From contig JAFGLP010000156.1 in the NCBI GenBank assembly GCA_016927965.1, positions 1 through 10,085 of the forward strand: a stretch of DNA of 10,085 nt, read 5' to 3'. The notes below the pieces were generated by a model, which was not told the DNA's origin, made no database searches, and saw nothing but the letters and a program-made list of their open reading frames with translations. A program made the translations under genes and the position numbers. Positions 1 to 6,927 of the stretch are shown piece after piece (within the stretch, counting starts at the first letter, position 1; every line of letters starts with the position of its first letter). The stretch is from Dehalococcoidia bacterium. GTDB lineage: Bacteria; Chloroflexota; Dehalococcoidia; GIF9; UBA5629.

Positions 1-377
1 GAGACATAGATAAGACCCTGGAGTATTTTAAGTCTTTAGGCATCTTCCGCCTCCCTAACCAAGAACCTTATACAATGGCCAGCGCTAAAGTCGCCGTTAA
101 AGGAGTTAGCGTCTATCTGGGCAACCTCTGGATTGAGATCTGGCAGCCTGTAAAAGGAGATACTGTCCAGCAACAGTTCCTGGATGCCCACGGTGAGGGT
201 ATTAACCACGTCGGGTTTTCAGTACCGGATATAGAGAAGGCAAGATCAATAATGGCTGCAAAAGATATACCAGTTGCGTTTAATATCAAAAACACTGCTA
301 CTTATTACCAGACCGATAAAGTCGGAAATGTGCTTATTGAGATACATACGGTACAAAGCATACAGAAAGAAGCCTGA
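1..377 (+). CDS. VOC-family (glyoxalase/methylmalonyl-CoA epimerase-like) protein, 3' part
   Basis: The reading frame is open from base 3 to a TGA at 375-377, giving 124 residues, so the true start lies left of the window. An internal ATG at base 75 is unlikely to be the start because the coding sequence upstream of it (DIDKTLEYFKSLGI) already looks like the alpha helix of a VOC module. The visible part holds the end of one beta-alpha-beta module with the strand LWIEIW. A second module follows, with GINHVGFSV, then a helix after PDIEKA, then NVLIEIHT at the end. The acidic and histidine residues in these strands are at the usual places for VOC metal ligands. Family members act as lactoylglutathione lyases, methylmalonyl-CoA epimerases or dioxygenases. 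The final IEIHT resembles the epimerase group, but the substrate cannot be fixed from this fragment. The fragment of an acyl-CoA synthetase-like gene converges on it from the right. Confidence 0.8.
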   Translation, partial: DIDKTLEYFKSLGIFRLPNQEPYTMASAKVAVKGVSVYLGNLWIEIWQPVKGDTVQQQFLDAHGEGINHVGFSVPDIEKARSIMAAKDIPVAFNIKNTATYYQTDKVGNVLIEIHTVQSIQKEA

Positions 378-535
378 ATTTCAGAGAAGGGATTCACCGG
401 GAAAATACGCCCCTCATAGCCATTGGACAGGATGTTATACATACTCGTATTGCCCGCTTTTCCCAACAAATCCGAGGCACCCACAATTATTATGCCTGAA
501 GGTTCAAAGAACTTCCTGACAGCAAAATCTTTCAT
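374..535 (-). pseudogene. N-terminal remnant of an ADP-forming acyl-CoA synthetase (CoA-binding domain)
   Basis: Reading the minus strand from an ATG at 533-535, the first ~50 residues look like the start of the CoA-binding Rossmann domain of ADP-forming acetyl/acyl-CoA synthetases. They show FFEPSGIIIVGAS (residues 9-21), then GKAGN, then NILSNGYEGRIFPVNP (34-49). In intact family members this domain continues into about 460-700 residues. Here the similarity stops at about residue 49-54. The frame then runs antisense through the VOC gene and meets a stop at 305-307. The remnant therefore ends almost exactly at the VOC stop codon, which points to a deletion or rearrangement joining the two genes tail to tail. 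No convincing ribosome binding site precedes the ATG. It could still be a very short expressed ORF, or an assembly join. The recognition is from family knowledge by eye, without alignment. Confidence 0.6.
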
Positions 536-787
536 TTCAATCCAATTACGGGAATTGTACCCAAATCGCGGAATTCGATAAAGGGATTTTTCAATATGGA
601 ATCCATCAACAAAACAATTCAGCCTGGCGAAATATTATTATGATTGTCTTTTGGTCATGTCAAATTACTATATTTATATCTGATATTATCAAATTTAACC
701 TCTTCAATTATTAAATATTTTGCTTTTATGCACGTGAGGCTATATACTTTTACAACGTTTGGATACAGCACTAATAATATCCGCTGT

Positions 788-800
788 TTATCTGAGATAA
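788..800. repeat. perfect 13-base palindrome, possible operator
   Basis: The sequence TTATCTGAGATAA is a perfect 6-1-6 inverted repeat, with arms 788-793 and 795-800. Its size and symmetry fit a dimeric repressor site, but it lies about 275 bases before the nearest plus-strand ORF and 250 bases before the minus-strand remnant. No regulator is assigned, and chance occurrence in AT-rich DNA is quite possible. Confidence 0.25.
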
Positions 801-1026
801 CCTGGAAAACTTAATAGCTGGCAACCGGGTCGCAGTAGTGAAAAGTCTTTAATGTTAAATGGTAATTGCAATGATCAGGAATGGTCTGGTAGCATAGCTA
901 AAATCTGTTTACAAATATGAAGCCCAGGTTGAAATTCTGAATACCCGTAATATTGTGATTACTATTGAAAAAATCATGTAATATAGCTAGAGCCTGGAGC
1001 AAAATTGATTTTGTTGATGAAATTAC

Positions 1027-1055
1027 TTGACCCGATTTAAGCTCAGAAAATAAAT
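1027..1055 (+). promoter_or_regulatory. possible sigma-70 type promoter of the small ORF and pur operon
   Basis: TTGACC at 1027-1032 is a five-of-six match to the -35 consensus. At 17-base spacing, ATAAAT at 1050-1055 is only a three-of-six -10 match. The position, 20 bases before the start codon of the small basic ORF, is suitable for driving that ORF and the pur genes behind it. The weak -10 keeps confidence low. Confidence 0.3.
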
Positions 1056-1074
1056 GATGGATTAAGGTAGAAAA

Positions 1075-1167
1075 ATGGCACATAAACCCAAGCTGAAAGG
1101 TGCAAAAAAGAACCGCGGAAAGACCAAGAGCAGCAAGCGCAACATAGTTAAAAAGATTACCGCTTAG
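1075..1167 (+). CDS. small, strongly basic 30-residue protein of unknown function
   Basis: ATG at 1075-1077 opens 30 codons that close with TAG at 1165-1167, followed at once by an in-frame TAA. AAGG about 9 bases upstream can serve as ribosome binding site. The product has ten lysines, two arginines and one histidine, with no acidic residue, so it would be very basic. It begins MAHKPKLKGAKKNRG and ends with NIVKKITA. Composition and size suggest RNA or DNA binding, as in tiny ribosome-associated proteins, but I recognise no family. The ORF ends 22 bases before the purD start and probably shares its transcript. Evidence for coding is the ribosome site, tandem stops and a base composition more like the genes than the AT-rich DNA to its left. 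It could alternatively be a leader ORF controlling purD translation, or a chance ORF. Confidence 0.5.
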   Translation: MAHKPKLKGAKKNRGKTKSSKRNIVKKITA

Positions 1168-1171
1168 TAAA

Positions 1172-1191
1172 AGGTTGGAGTAAACCAACTT
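1172..1191 (+). promoter_or_regulatory. hairpin covering the purD ribosome site and start codon
   Basis: In RNA, AGGTTGG (1172-1178) can pair with CCAACTT (1185-1191) around a six-base loop, with one G-U pair. The stem takes in half of the GGAG ribosome site (1177-1180) and the first two bases of the TTG start (1190-1192) of purD. Ribosomes finishing the small ORF at 1167 would stand over the left arm and could open the hairpin. This suggests translational coupling. The structure is read directly; its function is inferred. Confidence 0.4.
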
Positions 1192-2458
1192 GAAGCTACT
1201 GGTTATCGGCAATGGAGCACGCGAACACGCGCTAACCTGGAAGATAAAACAGAGCCCGCTGGTTAAGGAGATTTATGCTATTCCAGGTAATGCGGGCACA
1301 GCCGGATTGGCACAGAATATCAATTTATCCTCATCCGATATTCCTGCGATAGTCAATAAATCAGCCAAGCTTGGCATCGATCTGGTAGTGGTCGGCCCGG
1401 AAGCGCCGCTGGCTGCCGGTCTTGCAGACAAACTTCAGGCCGCTGGCATTGCTGTTTTCGGACCTGCAAAAGCGGCCGCCCAGCTTGAATCCAGCAAGGT
1501 ATTCTCCCGTGAAATGATGCAGGAAAACGGCATCCCATGTGCCGCTGGCAGGCATTTCACGAGCTATCAAGATGCAAAAACTTATCTGGATAGCCACGAC
1601 CTTCCTGTGGTTATTAAGGCAGATGGGCTGGCGGCAGGCAAAGGCGTTACCGTTGCTGCATCCAGGGAAGACGCCGTCAAAGCGCTTGATTCCATTATGC
1701 AGACCAGAGTATTCGGCAAGGCCGGAGACAGAGTAATCATAGAAGAATGCCTGGTTGGCAAAGAGGTCAGCCTGCTGGCATTTACAGACGGAGAAACTGC
1801 CGTGCCGATGGTCCCGGCCTGCGACTATAAACGTGTTTTCGATGGGGATAAAGGTCCCAATACCGGTGGCATGGGCAGCTACAGCCCGCCGGGCTTTTTC
1901 GATTCCGATATGACCGACCATATACTCTCTACTGTCATTCAGCCGACTATAAACGCTATGAAGAGAAACGGCACTCCATACAAGGGCGTGCTGTACACCG
2001 GGCTGATCATGACTGCTAAAGGCCCTATGGTATTGGAATATAACGCCAGGTTTGGCGATCCCGAAACACAGGCCATCATCCCGAGACTCAAGACTGATAT
2101 AGTGTCCATTATGCTGGCTGTAGTTAACGGCAATTTGAAAAAAATGGATATCCTCTGGGACAATTCACCATGCATGGGAGTGGTAATGGCATCTGGCGGA
2201 TATCCCGGTGAATACAGGACGGGGTTGCCAATCACCATCTCCAAAAAGCTGGACAGGGATATTAACGTCTTCTATGCCGGCGCTAAGAAATTAGATAACG
2301 GGCAAATCGTAACTGACGGGGGACGCGTCCTGACTGTGACTGCTGCAGCGAAAACCATGCAGGAGGCTAGAGATAAGGTCTACCGCAATATCATGCATAT
2401 TAATTTCGAGGGTTGCCATTTCCGTAAAGATATCGGAGCAAGGGAGGTGACTGAATAG
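1190..2458 (+). CDS. purD: phosphoribosylamine--glycine ligase (GAR synthetase)
   Basis: PurD joins phosphoribosylamine and glycine using ATP to give GAR, the second step of IMP synthesis, in the cytoplasm. The 422-residue product has the usual family length. Visible landmarks are the N-terminal nucleotide fold GNGAREHA (7-14) and the ATP-grasp strand and glycine loop [14 protein letters not shown] (140-153). [12 protein letters not shown] is next, and the family signature RFGDPETQ (287-294) carries the metal and ATP ligands. The start is TTG at 1190. It places the conserved MKLLVIGNG at the N-terminus and has GGAG nine bases upstream. It is the first enzyme gene of a purD-E-B-C-S operon, follows the small basic ORF by 22 bases, and ends two bases before purE. 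A hairpin over the start may restrain translation. The identification is secure. Confidence 0.97.
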   Translation: MKLLVIGNGAREHALTWKIKQSPLVKEIYAIPGNAGTAGLAQNINLSSSDIPAIVNKSAKLGIDLVVVGPEAPLAAGLADKLQAAGIAVFGPAKAAAQLESSKVFSREMMQENGIPCAAGRHFTSYQDAKTYLDSHDLPVVIKADGLAAGKGVTVAASREDAVKALDSIMQTRVFGKAGDRVIIEECLVGKEVSLLAFTDGETAVPMVPACDYKRVFDGDKGPNTGGMGSYSPPGFFDSDMTDHILSTVIQPTINAMKRNGTPYKGVLYTGLIMTAKGPMVLEYNARFGDPETQAIIPRLKTDIVSIMLAVVNGNLKKMDILWDNSPCMGVVMASGGYPGEYRTGLPITISKKLDRDINVFYAGAKKLDNGQIVTDGGRVLTVTAAAKTMQEARDKVYRNIMHINFEGCHFRKDIGAREVTE

Positions 2459-2460
2459 CT

Positions 2461-2913
2461 ATGGTAGGCATCATAATCGGAAGCAAGACTGATGAGCAAT
2501 TTATTCAGACAGCCATCGACGTTTTAAAGGATTTCAAGGTTGATTACGAGCTTGAGGTATTATCTGCACACCGCAAACCTGATAAGGTCCGTAAATATGC
2601 TGTGGAGGCCGCTGGCAGAGGGATAGAAGTGATCATTGCAGCAGCGGGATGTGCCGCCCATCTGCCCGGCGTGGTAGCATCGTGGACTACCCTCCCGGTG
2701 ATAGGAGTGCCTCTTCCTACCAGCGACCTCAACGGCGTTGACTCGCTCTATTCAATAGTACAGATGCCGGGAGGTGTCCCGGTTGCCTGTGTAGGAATAG
2801 GAAATGCGGGCGCTACAAACGCTGCTTTGCTGGCCTGTCAGATACTGGCAATCAAACACGATGGGCTGAAGAAAAAACTCAATGCATACAAACGCAAGTT
2901 GGCTGAAGCATAA
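2461..2913 (+). CDS. purE: N5-carboxyaminoimidazole ribonucleotide mutase (class I PurE type)
   Basis: PurE catalyses formation of CAIR, the carboxylation stage of IMP synthesis. The 150-residue length is normal. Landmarks are the phosphate-binding N-terminus [19 protein letters not shown] with the likely catalytic His37, AAHLPG (65-70), and [17 protein letters not shown] followed by [12 protein letters not shown]. These fit the class I mutase that works on the product of PurK, rather than the class II enzyme that uses CO2 directly. No purK lies in the window. Residue 64 is Cys, in [11 protein letters not shown], where the Escherichia coli enzyme has Gly. A strong ribosome site, GGGAGGTGA, sits at 2442-2450 inside the end of purD, ten bases before the ATG. 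The gap to purD is two bases, so co-translation is likely. Confidence 0.95.
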   Translation: MVGIIIGSKTDEQFIQTAIDVLKDFKVDYELEVLSAHRKPDKVRKYAVEAAGRGIEVIIAAAGCAAHLPGVVASWTTLPVIGVPLPTSDLNGVDSLYSIVQMPGGVPVACVGIGNAGATNAALLACQILAIKHDGLKKKLNAYKRKLAEA

Positions 2914-2924
2914 GGCAGGGAAAG

Positions 2925-4247
2925 ATGATTGAACGCTATTCACGACCAAAGATGAAAAAAATCTGGTCGGATAAAAATAAATTCGACAAATGGCTACAGG
3001 TGGAAATTGCAGTCTGCGAAGCATGGTCGGACGTCGGCCGCATACCCGCTAAGGCGATCCCTAAAATAAAAAAGGCGCGGGTCAACTTTGACCGCATGGC
3101 AGAGGTTCTAAAAATCACGCATCACGATGTAACGGCCTTCCTCAGCGCGGTGGGAGAAACGATAGGAGAAGAGGCACGCTATATTCATCTGGGTTTGACC
3201 TCATCGGATATTATGGATACCGCGCTGGCGCTTCAACTAAAAGACGCTGCTGACCTTTTGCTGGGTGATCTGGATGCCCTGATCAAGGTGTTAGAAGATA
3301 AAGCAATATTCCACAAGGATACTTTAATGATCGGGCGGACACATGGCGTGCATGCAGAACCTATCACCTTTGGCCTGAAAATGGCACTTTGGACACAGGA
3401 AATGAAGCGCAATCGTGTCAGGCTACAGAATGCCCGTGATATAATCAGCGTGGGAAAAATCTCGGGGGCTGTGGGCACCTATGCCACGGTATCCCCTGAA
3501 ATTGAAGATAAAGCCTGCGCCAGACTCGGTCTGACAGCAGCCCCGGTCTCAAACCAGATAATACAGCGCGACAGGCATGCCCAATTTGTCTCCACACTGG
3601 CAATAATAGCGAGTTCACTGGAAAAATTCGCCACAGAGATCAGGGCGCTTCAAAGGACAGAGATACTGGAAGCTGAAGAGCCTTTCTCCACCGGACAAAC
3701 GGGTTCATCAGCCATGCCCCACAAGCGAAATCCCGAGTTGTGTGAACGCGTATGCGGACTGGCACGACTTATCAGGGGACACAGCGTGACCGCTATGGAG
3801 AATGTCGCACTGTGGCATGAGAGGGACATCAGTCATTCCTCCAATGAACGTGTCATCCTGCCCGATGCCTGTCTGGCGCTTGATTATGTACTCGAGATTT
3901 TTACAGGTGTTATGCGAGGACTGCAGGTTTATCCTGACAACATGAGACGCAACCTTGAACTTACACAGGGACTGGTCTTTTCACAGAGCGTTATGCTGGC
4001 CCTGGTCGGCAAAGGGCTCAGCCGCCAAAAAGCCTATGAGCTTACTCAGCGCAATGCCATGCAGGCATGGAAAAAACGCACTCCGTTTTTAAAGCTGCTG
4101 AAAGACGATGCTGAAGTAATGGACCACCTTAAAGTCAAAGAACTGGAAACGATTTTCGACTACGGCCGCTTCTTAAAGCACATCGATACAATTTATATCA
4201 GGCTTGGACTGTTGAAAAAACCCCGCAAGATCTCAAGTAAAAAATAG
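2925..4247 (+). CDS. purB: adenylosuccinate lyase
   Basis: PurB removes fumarate twice in purine synthesis: from SAICAR to give AICAR, and from adenylosuccinate to give AMP. It works as a homotetramer in the cytoplasm. The 440 residues match the family length. The fumarase/aspartase superfamily signature GSSAMPHKRNP starts at residue 260 and carries the catalytic serine loop. RTHGVHAEP holds His140, and HHDVTAF holds His67; by eye these match the two active-site histidines known from the Bacillus subtilis enzyme. LGLTSSDIMDTALALQL, the first conserved region, is also intact. The start is ATG at 2925, with AGGGA a few bases upstream and Met-Ile-Glu-Arg-Tyr at the N-terminus as is common in this family. 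It follows purE by 11 bases and precedes purC by nine. The tail ends in a lysine-rich stretch after residue 430. Confidence 0.97.
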   Translation: MIERYSRPKMKKIWSDKNKFDKWLQVEIAVCEAWSDVGRIPAKAIPKIKKARVNFDRMAEVLKITHHDVTAFLSAVGETIGEEARYIHLGLTSSDIMDTALALQLKDAADLLLGDLDALIKVLEDKAIFHKDTLMIGRTHGVHAEPITFGLKMALWTQEMKRNRVRLQNARDIISVGKISGAVGTYATVSPEIEDKACARLGLTAAPVSNQIIQRDRHAQFVSTLAIIASSLEKFATEIRALQRTEILEAEEPFSTGQTGSSAMPHKRNPELCERVCGLARLIRGHSVTAMENVALWHERDISHSSNERVILPDACLALDYVLEIFTGVMRGLQVYPDNMRRNLELTQGLVFSQSVMLALVGKGLSRQKAYELTQRNAMQAWKKRTPFLKLLKDDAEVMDHLKVKELETIFDYGRFLKHIDTIYIRLGLLKKPRKISSKK

Positions 4248-4256
4248 GAGAGACCA

Positions 4257-5168
4257 TTGGCTATAGTATTCGATACAGATCTAAGACTTCCATCGTACGG
4301 TAAAGGCAAGGTACGAGACACCTACATTAAAGGCGATAAACTGCTTATGGTAGCAACCGACCGCATTTCTGCCTTCGATGAGGTCTTACCTACAGCAATA
4401 CCTGATAAAGGGATCGTTTTAAACCAGATTTCAGCTTTCTGGTTTGGAAAAACGTATCACATAGTACATAATCATATGATCGAATCCATCGAGAGCCAGC
4501 GTGCGCTGGCAAAATACTCCCCTGGCAGAAGGCCTCTGCCGTCGAACTTATTGGGACGGTCTATGGTCGTTCTGAAAGCCGACCGCATACCGATCGAATG
4601 CGTTGTGCGCGGCTATATCGCAGGGTCAGCCTGGGCTGAGTATAAAAAATCCGGTACTATCAACGGCAAGAAAACACCCAAAGGATTAAAGGAAAGCCAG
4701 GAACTGCCGGAGCCGTTATTTACGCCAACCACCAAGGCAGAGAAAGGCCATGATCTGCCTTTAACGCGCAAGCAGCTAGCCAACATGGTCGGGGACAGCA
4801 CTGCTAATGCACTTGAGGAAAAAAGCATCGTCCTCTATAACTATGCCAGGAAATATGCTGCCGAGTGCGGCATCATCATCGCCGATACCAAGTTCGAATT
4901 CGGCTTCCATGATAAGGAGCTTCTCCTGATCGACGAGGCGCTTACACCTGACTCCAGCAGATTCTGGGACATTGACCATTATAAGCCCGGACGTTCACAG
5001 CCAAGCTACGATAAGCAATATGTAAGAGACTGGCTGACTGCTTCAGGATGGAACAAGAAGCCTCCTGCTCCTTCTTTACCGCCGAATGTGGTGAAGGCTA
5101 CCACAGAACGTTATTTAGATGCGCACTTTTTACTTACGGGGAGGAAACTGAAAAATGTATTTAGCTAA
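4257..5168 (+). CDS. purC: SAICAR synthase (phosphoribosylaminoimidazole-succinocarboxamide synthase)
   Basis: PurC joins CAIR and aspartate with ATP to make SAICAR, between the PurE and PurB steps encoded just upstream. The 303 residues correspond to the longer, yeast-like form of the family rather than the roughly 240-residue form of E. coli and Bacillus. Visible are GKGKVRDTY (residues 15-23), ATDRISAFD, the first family signature IPIECVVRGYIAGS (111-124) and the second, IADTKFEFG (208-216), followed by LLLIDEALTPDSSRFW. The start is TTG at 4257 with AGGAGAG ending about four bases before it; no nearby ATG would preserve the conserved N-terminus. The 3' end overlaps the start of purS by 14 bases, a sign of coupled translation. 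The identification is secure. Confidence 0.96.
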   Translation: MAIVFDTDLRLPSYGKGKVRDTYIKGDKLLMVATDRISAFDEVLPTAIPDKGIVLNQISAFWFGKTYHIVHNHMIESIESQRALAKYSPGRRPLPSNLLGRSMVVLKADRIPIECVVRGYIAGSAWAEYKKSGTINGKKTPKGLKESQELPEPLFTPTTKAEKGHDLPLTRKQLANMVGDSTANALEEKSIVLYNYARKYAAECGIIIADTKFEFGFHDKELLLIDEALTPDSSRFWDIDHYKPGRSQPSYDKQYVRDWLTASGWNKKPPAPSLPPNVVKATTERYLDAHFLLTGRKLKNVFS

Positions 5169-5412
5169 AGTATATATAACACTCAAACCGACAGTGAATG
5201 ACCCTCAGGGACTTACCATTAAAGGGGCGCTGCATACCCTGTCTTTTAAAAACGTGCAGGAAGTGCGGGCAGGTAAATACATCGAAATTAAAATCGACGA
5301 AGAAGACCAGGAAAAAGCCAGGGCTGCTGTCCAGGAAATGTGCAATAAATTACTGACAAACCCGGTTATCGAGAACTACCGGTTTGAATTAGAGCAGATC
5401 AAAGCGGTATAG
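5155..5412 (+). CDS. purS: FGAM synthase subunit PurS
   Basis: PurS is the small structural subunit of the three-part formylglycinamidine ribonucleotide synthase found in Gram-positive and related bacteria and in archaea. It joins the glutaminase PurQ to the synthase PurL. The 85 residues match the family, with a beta-strand start YLAKVYITLKP, the motif DPQGLTIKGALHTL, the strand VQEVRAGKYIEIKI, and the ending NPVIENYRFEL. A ribosome site, GGGGAGG at 5138-5144, lies inside purC ten bases before the ATG at 5155. It is the last gene of the operon here. Unlike the common purS-purQ-purL order, no purQ or purL follows; the next 316 bases have no gene. Its partners must be encoded elsewhere if the enzyme works. 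Confidence 0.93.
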   Translation: MYLAKVYITLKPTVNDPQGLTIKGALHTLSFKNVQEVRAGKYIEIKIDEEDQEKARAAVQEMCNKLLTNPVIENYRFELEQIKAV

Positions 5413-5668
5413 CTAATTATTCACAGCGTTCAAGCATCTTACCTTTAAAACCGCTGTCTTCATGCAGATGATATCTGCTTTACGGTCTCAACGAGTGAAG
5501 ATACAAAAACGGATCCCGGTTTATCATTCTGTTTATAGTCAGCCAGCAACTAGTGTATTGTACTTTCGCCTACGTGGCATAAATTTACGTTGCAATCAAT
5601 AAAATAGCTTACTAGCTGTAAATGTTTTTCTGATTGTATAAATACCGTTACCACACGCAACAACAAAT

Positions 5669-5689
5669 TATTCATTTTAAAAATGAATA
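5669..5689. repeat. AT-rich 10-bp inverted repeat, one-base centre
   Basis: The left arm TATTCATTTT (5669-5678) is exactly complementary to AAAATGAATA (5680-5689) around one A. A one-base loop is too tight for the full RNA hairpin, but a shortened one could form. It may also be a protein site. On the minus strand a T-rich stretch (ATTTGTTGTTG) follows it, which would fit a weak terminator for the lipoprotein gene. Confidence 0.3.
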
Positions 5690-5694
5690 TACGG

Positions 5695-5721
5695 TACAGT
5701 TAGTTCAAGAGTAAAACTGTA
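5695..5721 (-). terminator. possible weak terminator hairpin of the lipoprotein gene
   Basis: TACAGTT (5695-5701) and AACTGTA (5715-5721) form a perfect 7-bp inverted repeat around 13 bases, just beyond the stop codon of the minus-strand lipoprotein gene. The stem is AT-rich and has no strong T run directly after it, so it is a weak candidate. Confidence 0.25.
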
Positions 5722-5728
5722 ACAGGCC

Positions 5729-6895
5729 TTATTCCGGTAATGTATAATTCACCAGCAGTCTGGCAGTTCCAGAACCTATATCGATATAATTAGGATCCCG
5801 TGAATTCCATAGGATTTTATTATCACTATAATTGTATATCGGATAGTAATATGTCTTCTCAAACTGCAGCCGCAACTCCAGACGGCTGCTGCGGGTATCT
5901 ACCGCTGCCTGTACAGCAGAAACCATGGCCGGAGATGTAAAATACGTTTCCGGCATCTCAGTAGCTGTATAGCTGTAGCTCCAGGTATATAAAGGGGTAT
6001 TTTGCAAATATATCTGATTGCCATATTGATCTATACGGAAACCGTATTGCTTGTTATAAATATAAAGAGACCCCAGCCAGGGTATGGGATGATTTATTAT
6101 CTGTGATTTTGTCAGATCCAGCTGGACCGAGGTGATTATGGCATCAGACGGGATAGATGAAGTATCAAAACTGAGAAATGCCTGCATTGCATTTTGTTCC
6201 AGGTCCTGGCCAACCATAACCTCACCCAAGGTGATGTTACCTCCTCTGATCGTGCCATCTTCCGCTGCTATCGAATATGCAATCAATGAATTTTGGGGAG
6301 TTGGAGTGACTACTACCTCGGTTGACGCCTTGGCTACACCGATATCATTGGCACTGTAAATGGTGTATATTGTGGTCTTAAGTGGCTTAACTACTCTGTT
6401 GCCAGATTGGGCAACGTCGCCGATGCCCGGGTCAATACGTACATTACCCGTCCCCGTAATCTCCCACGAGAGCGTAGTCGACTCGCCTTCAGCAATACTC
6501 GGAGGAGAAGCCGCGAACATCTTAACGGCCATAACAGCAGGACTACCCTGAGTCAATATATTAACGTTGGTACCTATTTCTTTAGACCAATTTCCGTAAT
6601 CATCCTGGACTTTAAACCAGATCGTATGCGGGCCGGCAGTCAGGGTATTTGTATCGAACGTTGCCAGCTGGCTCAGGTCGCCATTAACACTCGAGCGCCA
6701 GTTATAGGCTACAATTTGCCCCTCTGAGGACACCCCATGCCCGGAAAATTTAATCGTCTCACCGGAATAAACTTCCGCAGACGAAACTGAGTCGATATAT
6801 GCCAGAGGAGGAACCTGGGAAGTAGCCAATCTCGCACATCCCGCAATCAGCACAACTGCCAATATCGAGAGCACGAACATAGTCAACTTTCTCAA
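5729..6895 (-). CDS. surface lipoprotein with two Ig/PKD-like domains and a DNRLRE/CBM96-like domain
   Basis: The 388-residue product begins with a lipoprotein signal peptide: basic start, hydrophobic core 6-18, lipobox IAGC with Cys20. It should be exported and lipid-anchored on the outer face of the membrane. Residues ~32-114 resemble a PKD/Ig-like fold (SGETIKFSGHG, then AYNWRSS, then HTIWFKVQDDYGNWS). Residues ~123-198 resemble a second Ig-like domain common in adhesive bacterial surface proteins (ASPPSIAEGESTTLSWEITG, then TTIYTIYSANDIG). Residues ~205-386 resemble the DNRLRE/CBM96 beta-sandwich (AFLSFDTSSIPSDAIITSVQLDL). No catalytic domain is visible, so binding of a polymer or cell-surface role is inferred only. 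The start is TTG at 6895 with AGAGGTG six bases upstream; an ATG five codons in lacks this site. It follows the sirtuin by 66 bases and seems to have its own promoter. Confidence 0.8.
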   Translation of the reverse strand: MRKLTMFVLSILAVVLIAGCARLATSQVPPLAYIDSVSSAEVYSGETIKFSGHGVSSEGQIVAYNWRSSVNGDLSQLATFDTNTLTAGPHTIWFKVQDDYGNWSKEIGTNVNILTQGSPAVMAVKMFAASPPSIAEGESTTLSWEITGTGNVRIDPGIGDVAQSGNRVVKPLKTTIYTIYSANDIGVAKASTEVVVTPTPQNSLIAYSIAAEDGTIRGGNITLGEVMVGQDLEQNAMQAFLSFDTSSIPSDAIITSVQLDLTKSQIINHPIPWLGSLYIYNKQYGFRIDQYGNQIYLQNTPLYTWSYSYTATEMPETYFTSPAMVSAVQAAVDTRSSRLELRLQFEKTYYYPIYNYSDNKILWNSRDPNYIDIGSGTARLLVNYTLPE

Positions 6896-6927
6896 ATCTG
6901 CACCTCTCTTCTCCTGTATCTAACACA

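Larger units (their letters stand above)
536..1074. other. AT-rich intergenic region without a convincing gene
   Basis: This stretch of about 540 bases is visibly richer in A and T than the flanking genes. Frames on both strands are interrupted by stops or lack a start with a ribosome site. I see no tRNA and no recognisable purine or other riboswitch core. It contains a perfect 13-base palindrome at 788-800 and a possible promoter near its right end. Because it lies upstream of a truncated synthetase fragment, part of it may be degraded coding sequence no longer recognisable. Confidence 0.6.
5413..5728. other. gene-free convergent region with several inverted repeats
   Basis: These 316 bases separate purS from the converging lipoprotein gene. 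I find no supported ORF or RNA gene. The region holds short inverted repeats at 5464-5478 (GCAGAT, three-base loop, ATCTGC), 5669-5689 and 5695-5721. None is followed by a clean T run on the plus strand, so no textbook terminator for the pur operon can be named. Transcription from both sides probably ends somewhere here. Confidence 0.55.

Noticed and set aside
274..519. Plus-strand ORF of 81 residues overlapping the VOC end
   Set aside because: It overlaps the VOC gene and the synthetase remnant in other frames, and its composition does not look like a protein family.
541..705. Open plus-strand frame of about 55 codons
   Set aside because: It has no start codon with a ribosome site, AT-rich composition and no resemblance to a known protein.
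761..787. Possible RNA pseudoknot: GGAT with ATCC, and ACAGC with GCTGT
   Set aside because: The two stems interleave with no linker bases on either side, so both cannot form together; the pairs are short and probably chance.
700..1074. Purine or PRPP-sensing riboswitch before the pur genes
   Set aside because: I looked for conserved cores and paired stems ahead of the operon and found none; a covariance model search would be the decisive test.
898..1212. Minus-strand 104-residue ORF with a hydrophobic stretch
   Set aside because: It lies antisense to the small basic ORF and the purD start; the hydrophobic run is the mirror of lysine codons. No ribosome site or family resemblance is seen.
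1361..1921. Long minus-strand ORF of 186 residues inside purD
   Set aside because: It is entirely antisense to a well-conserved purD and shows no domain; it is a frame shadow.
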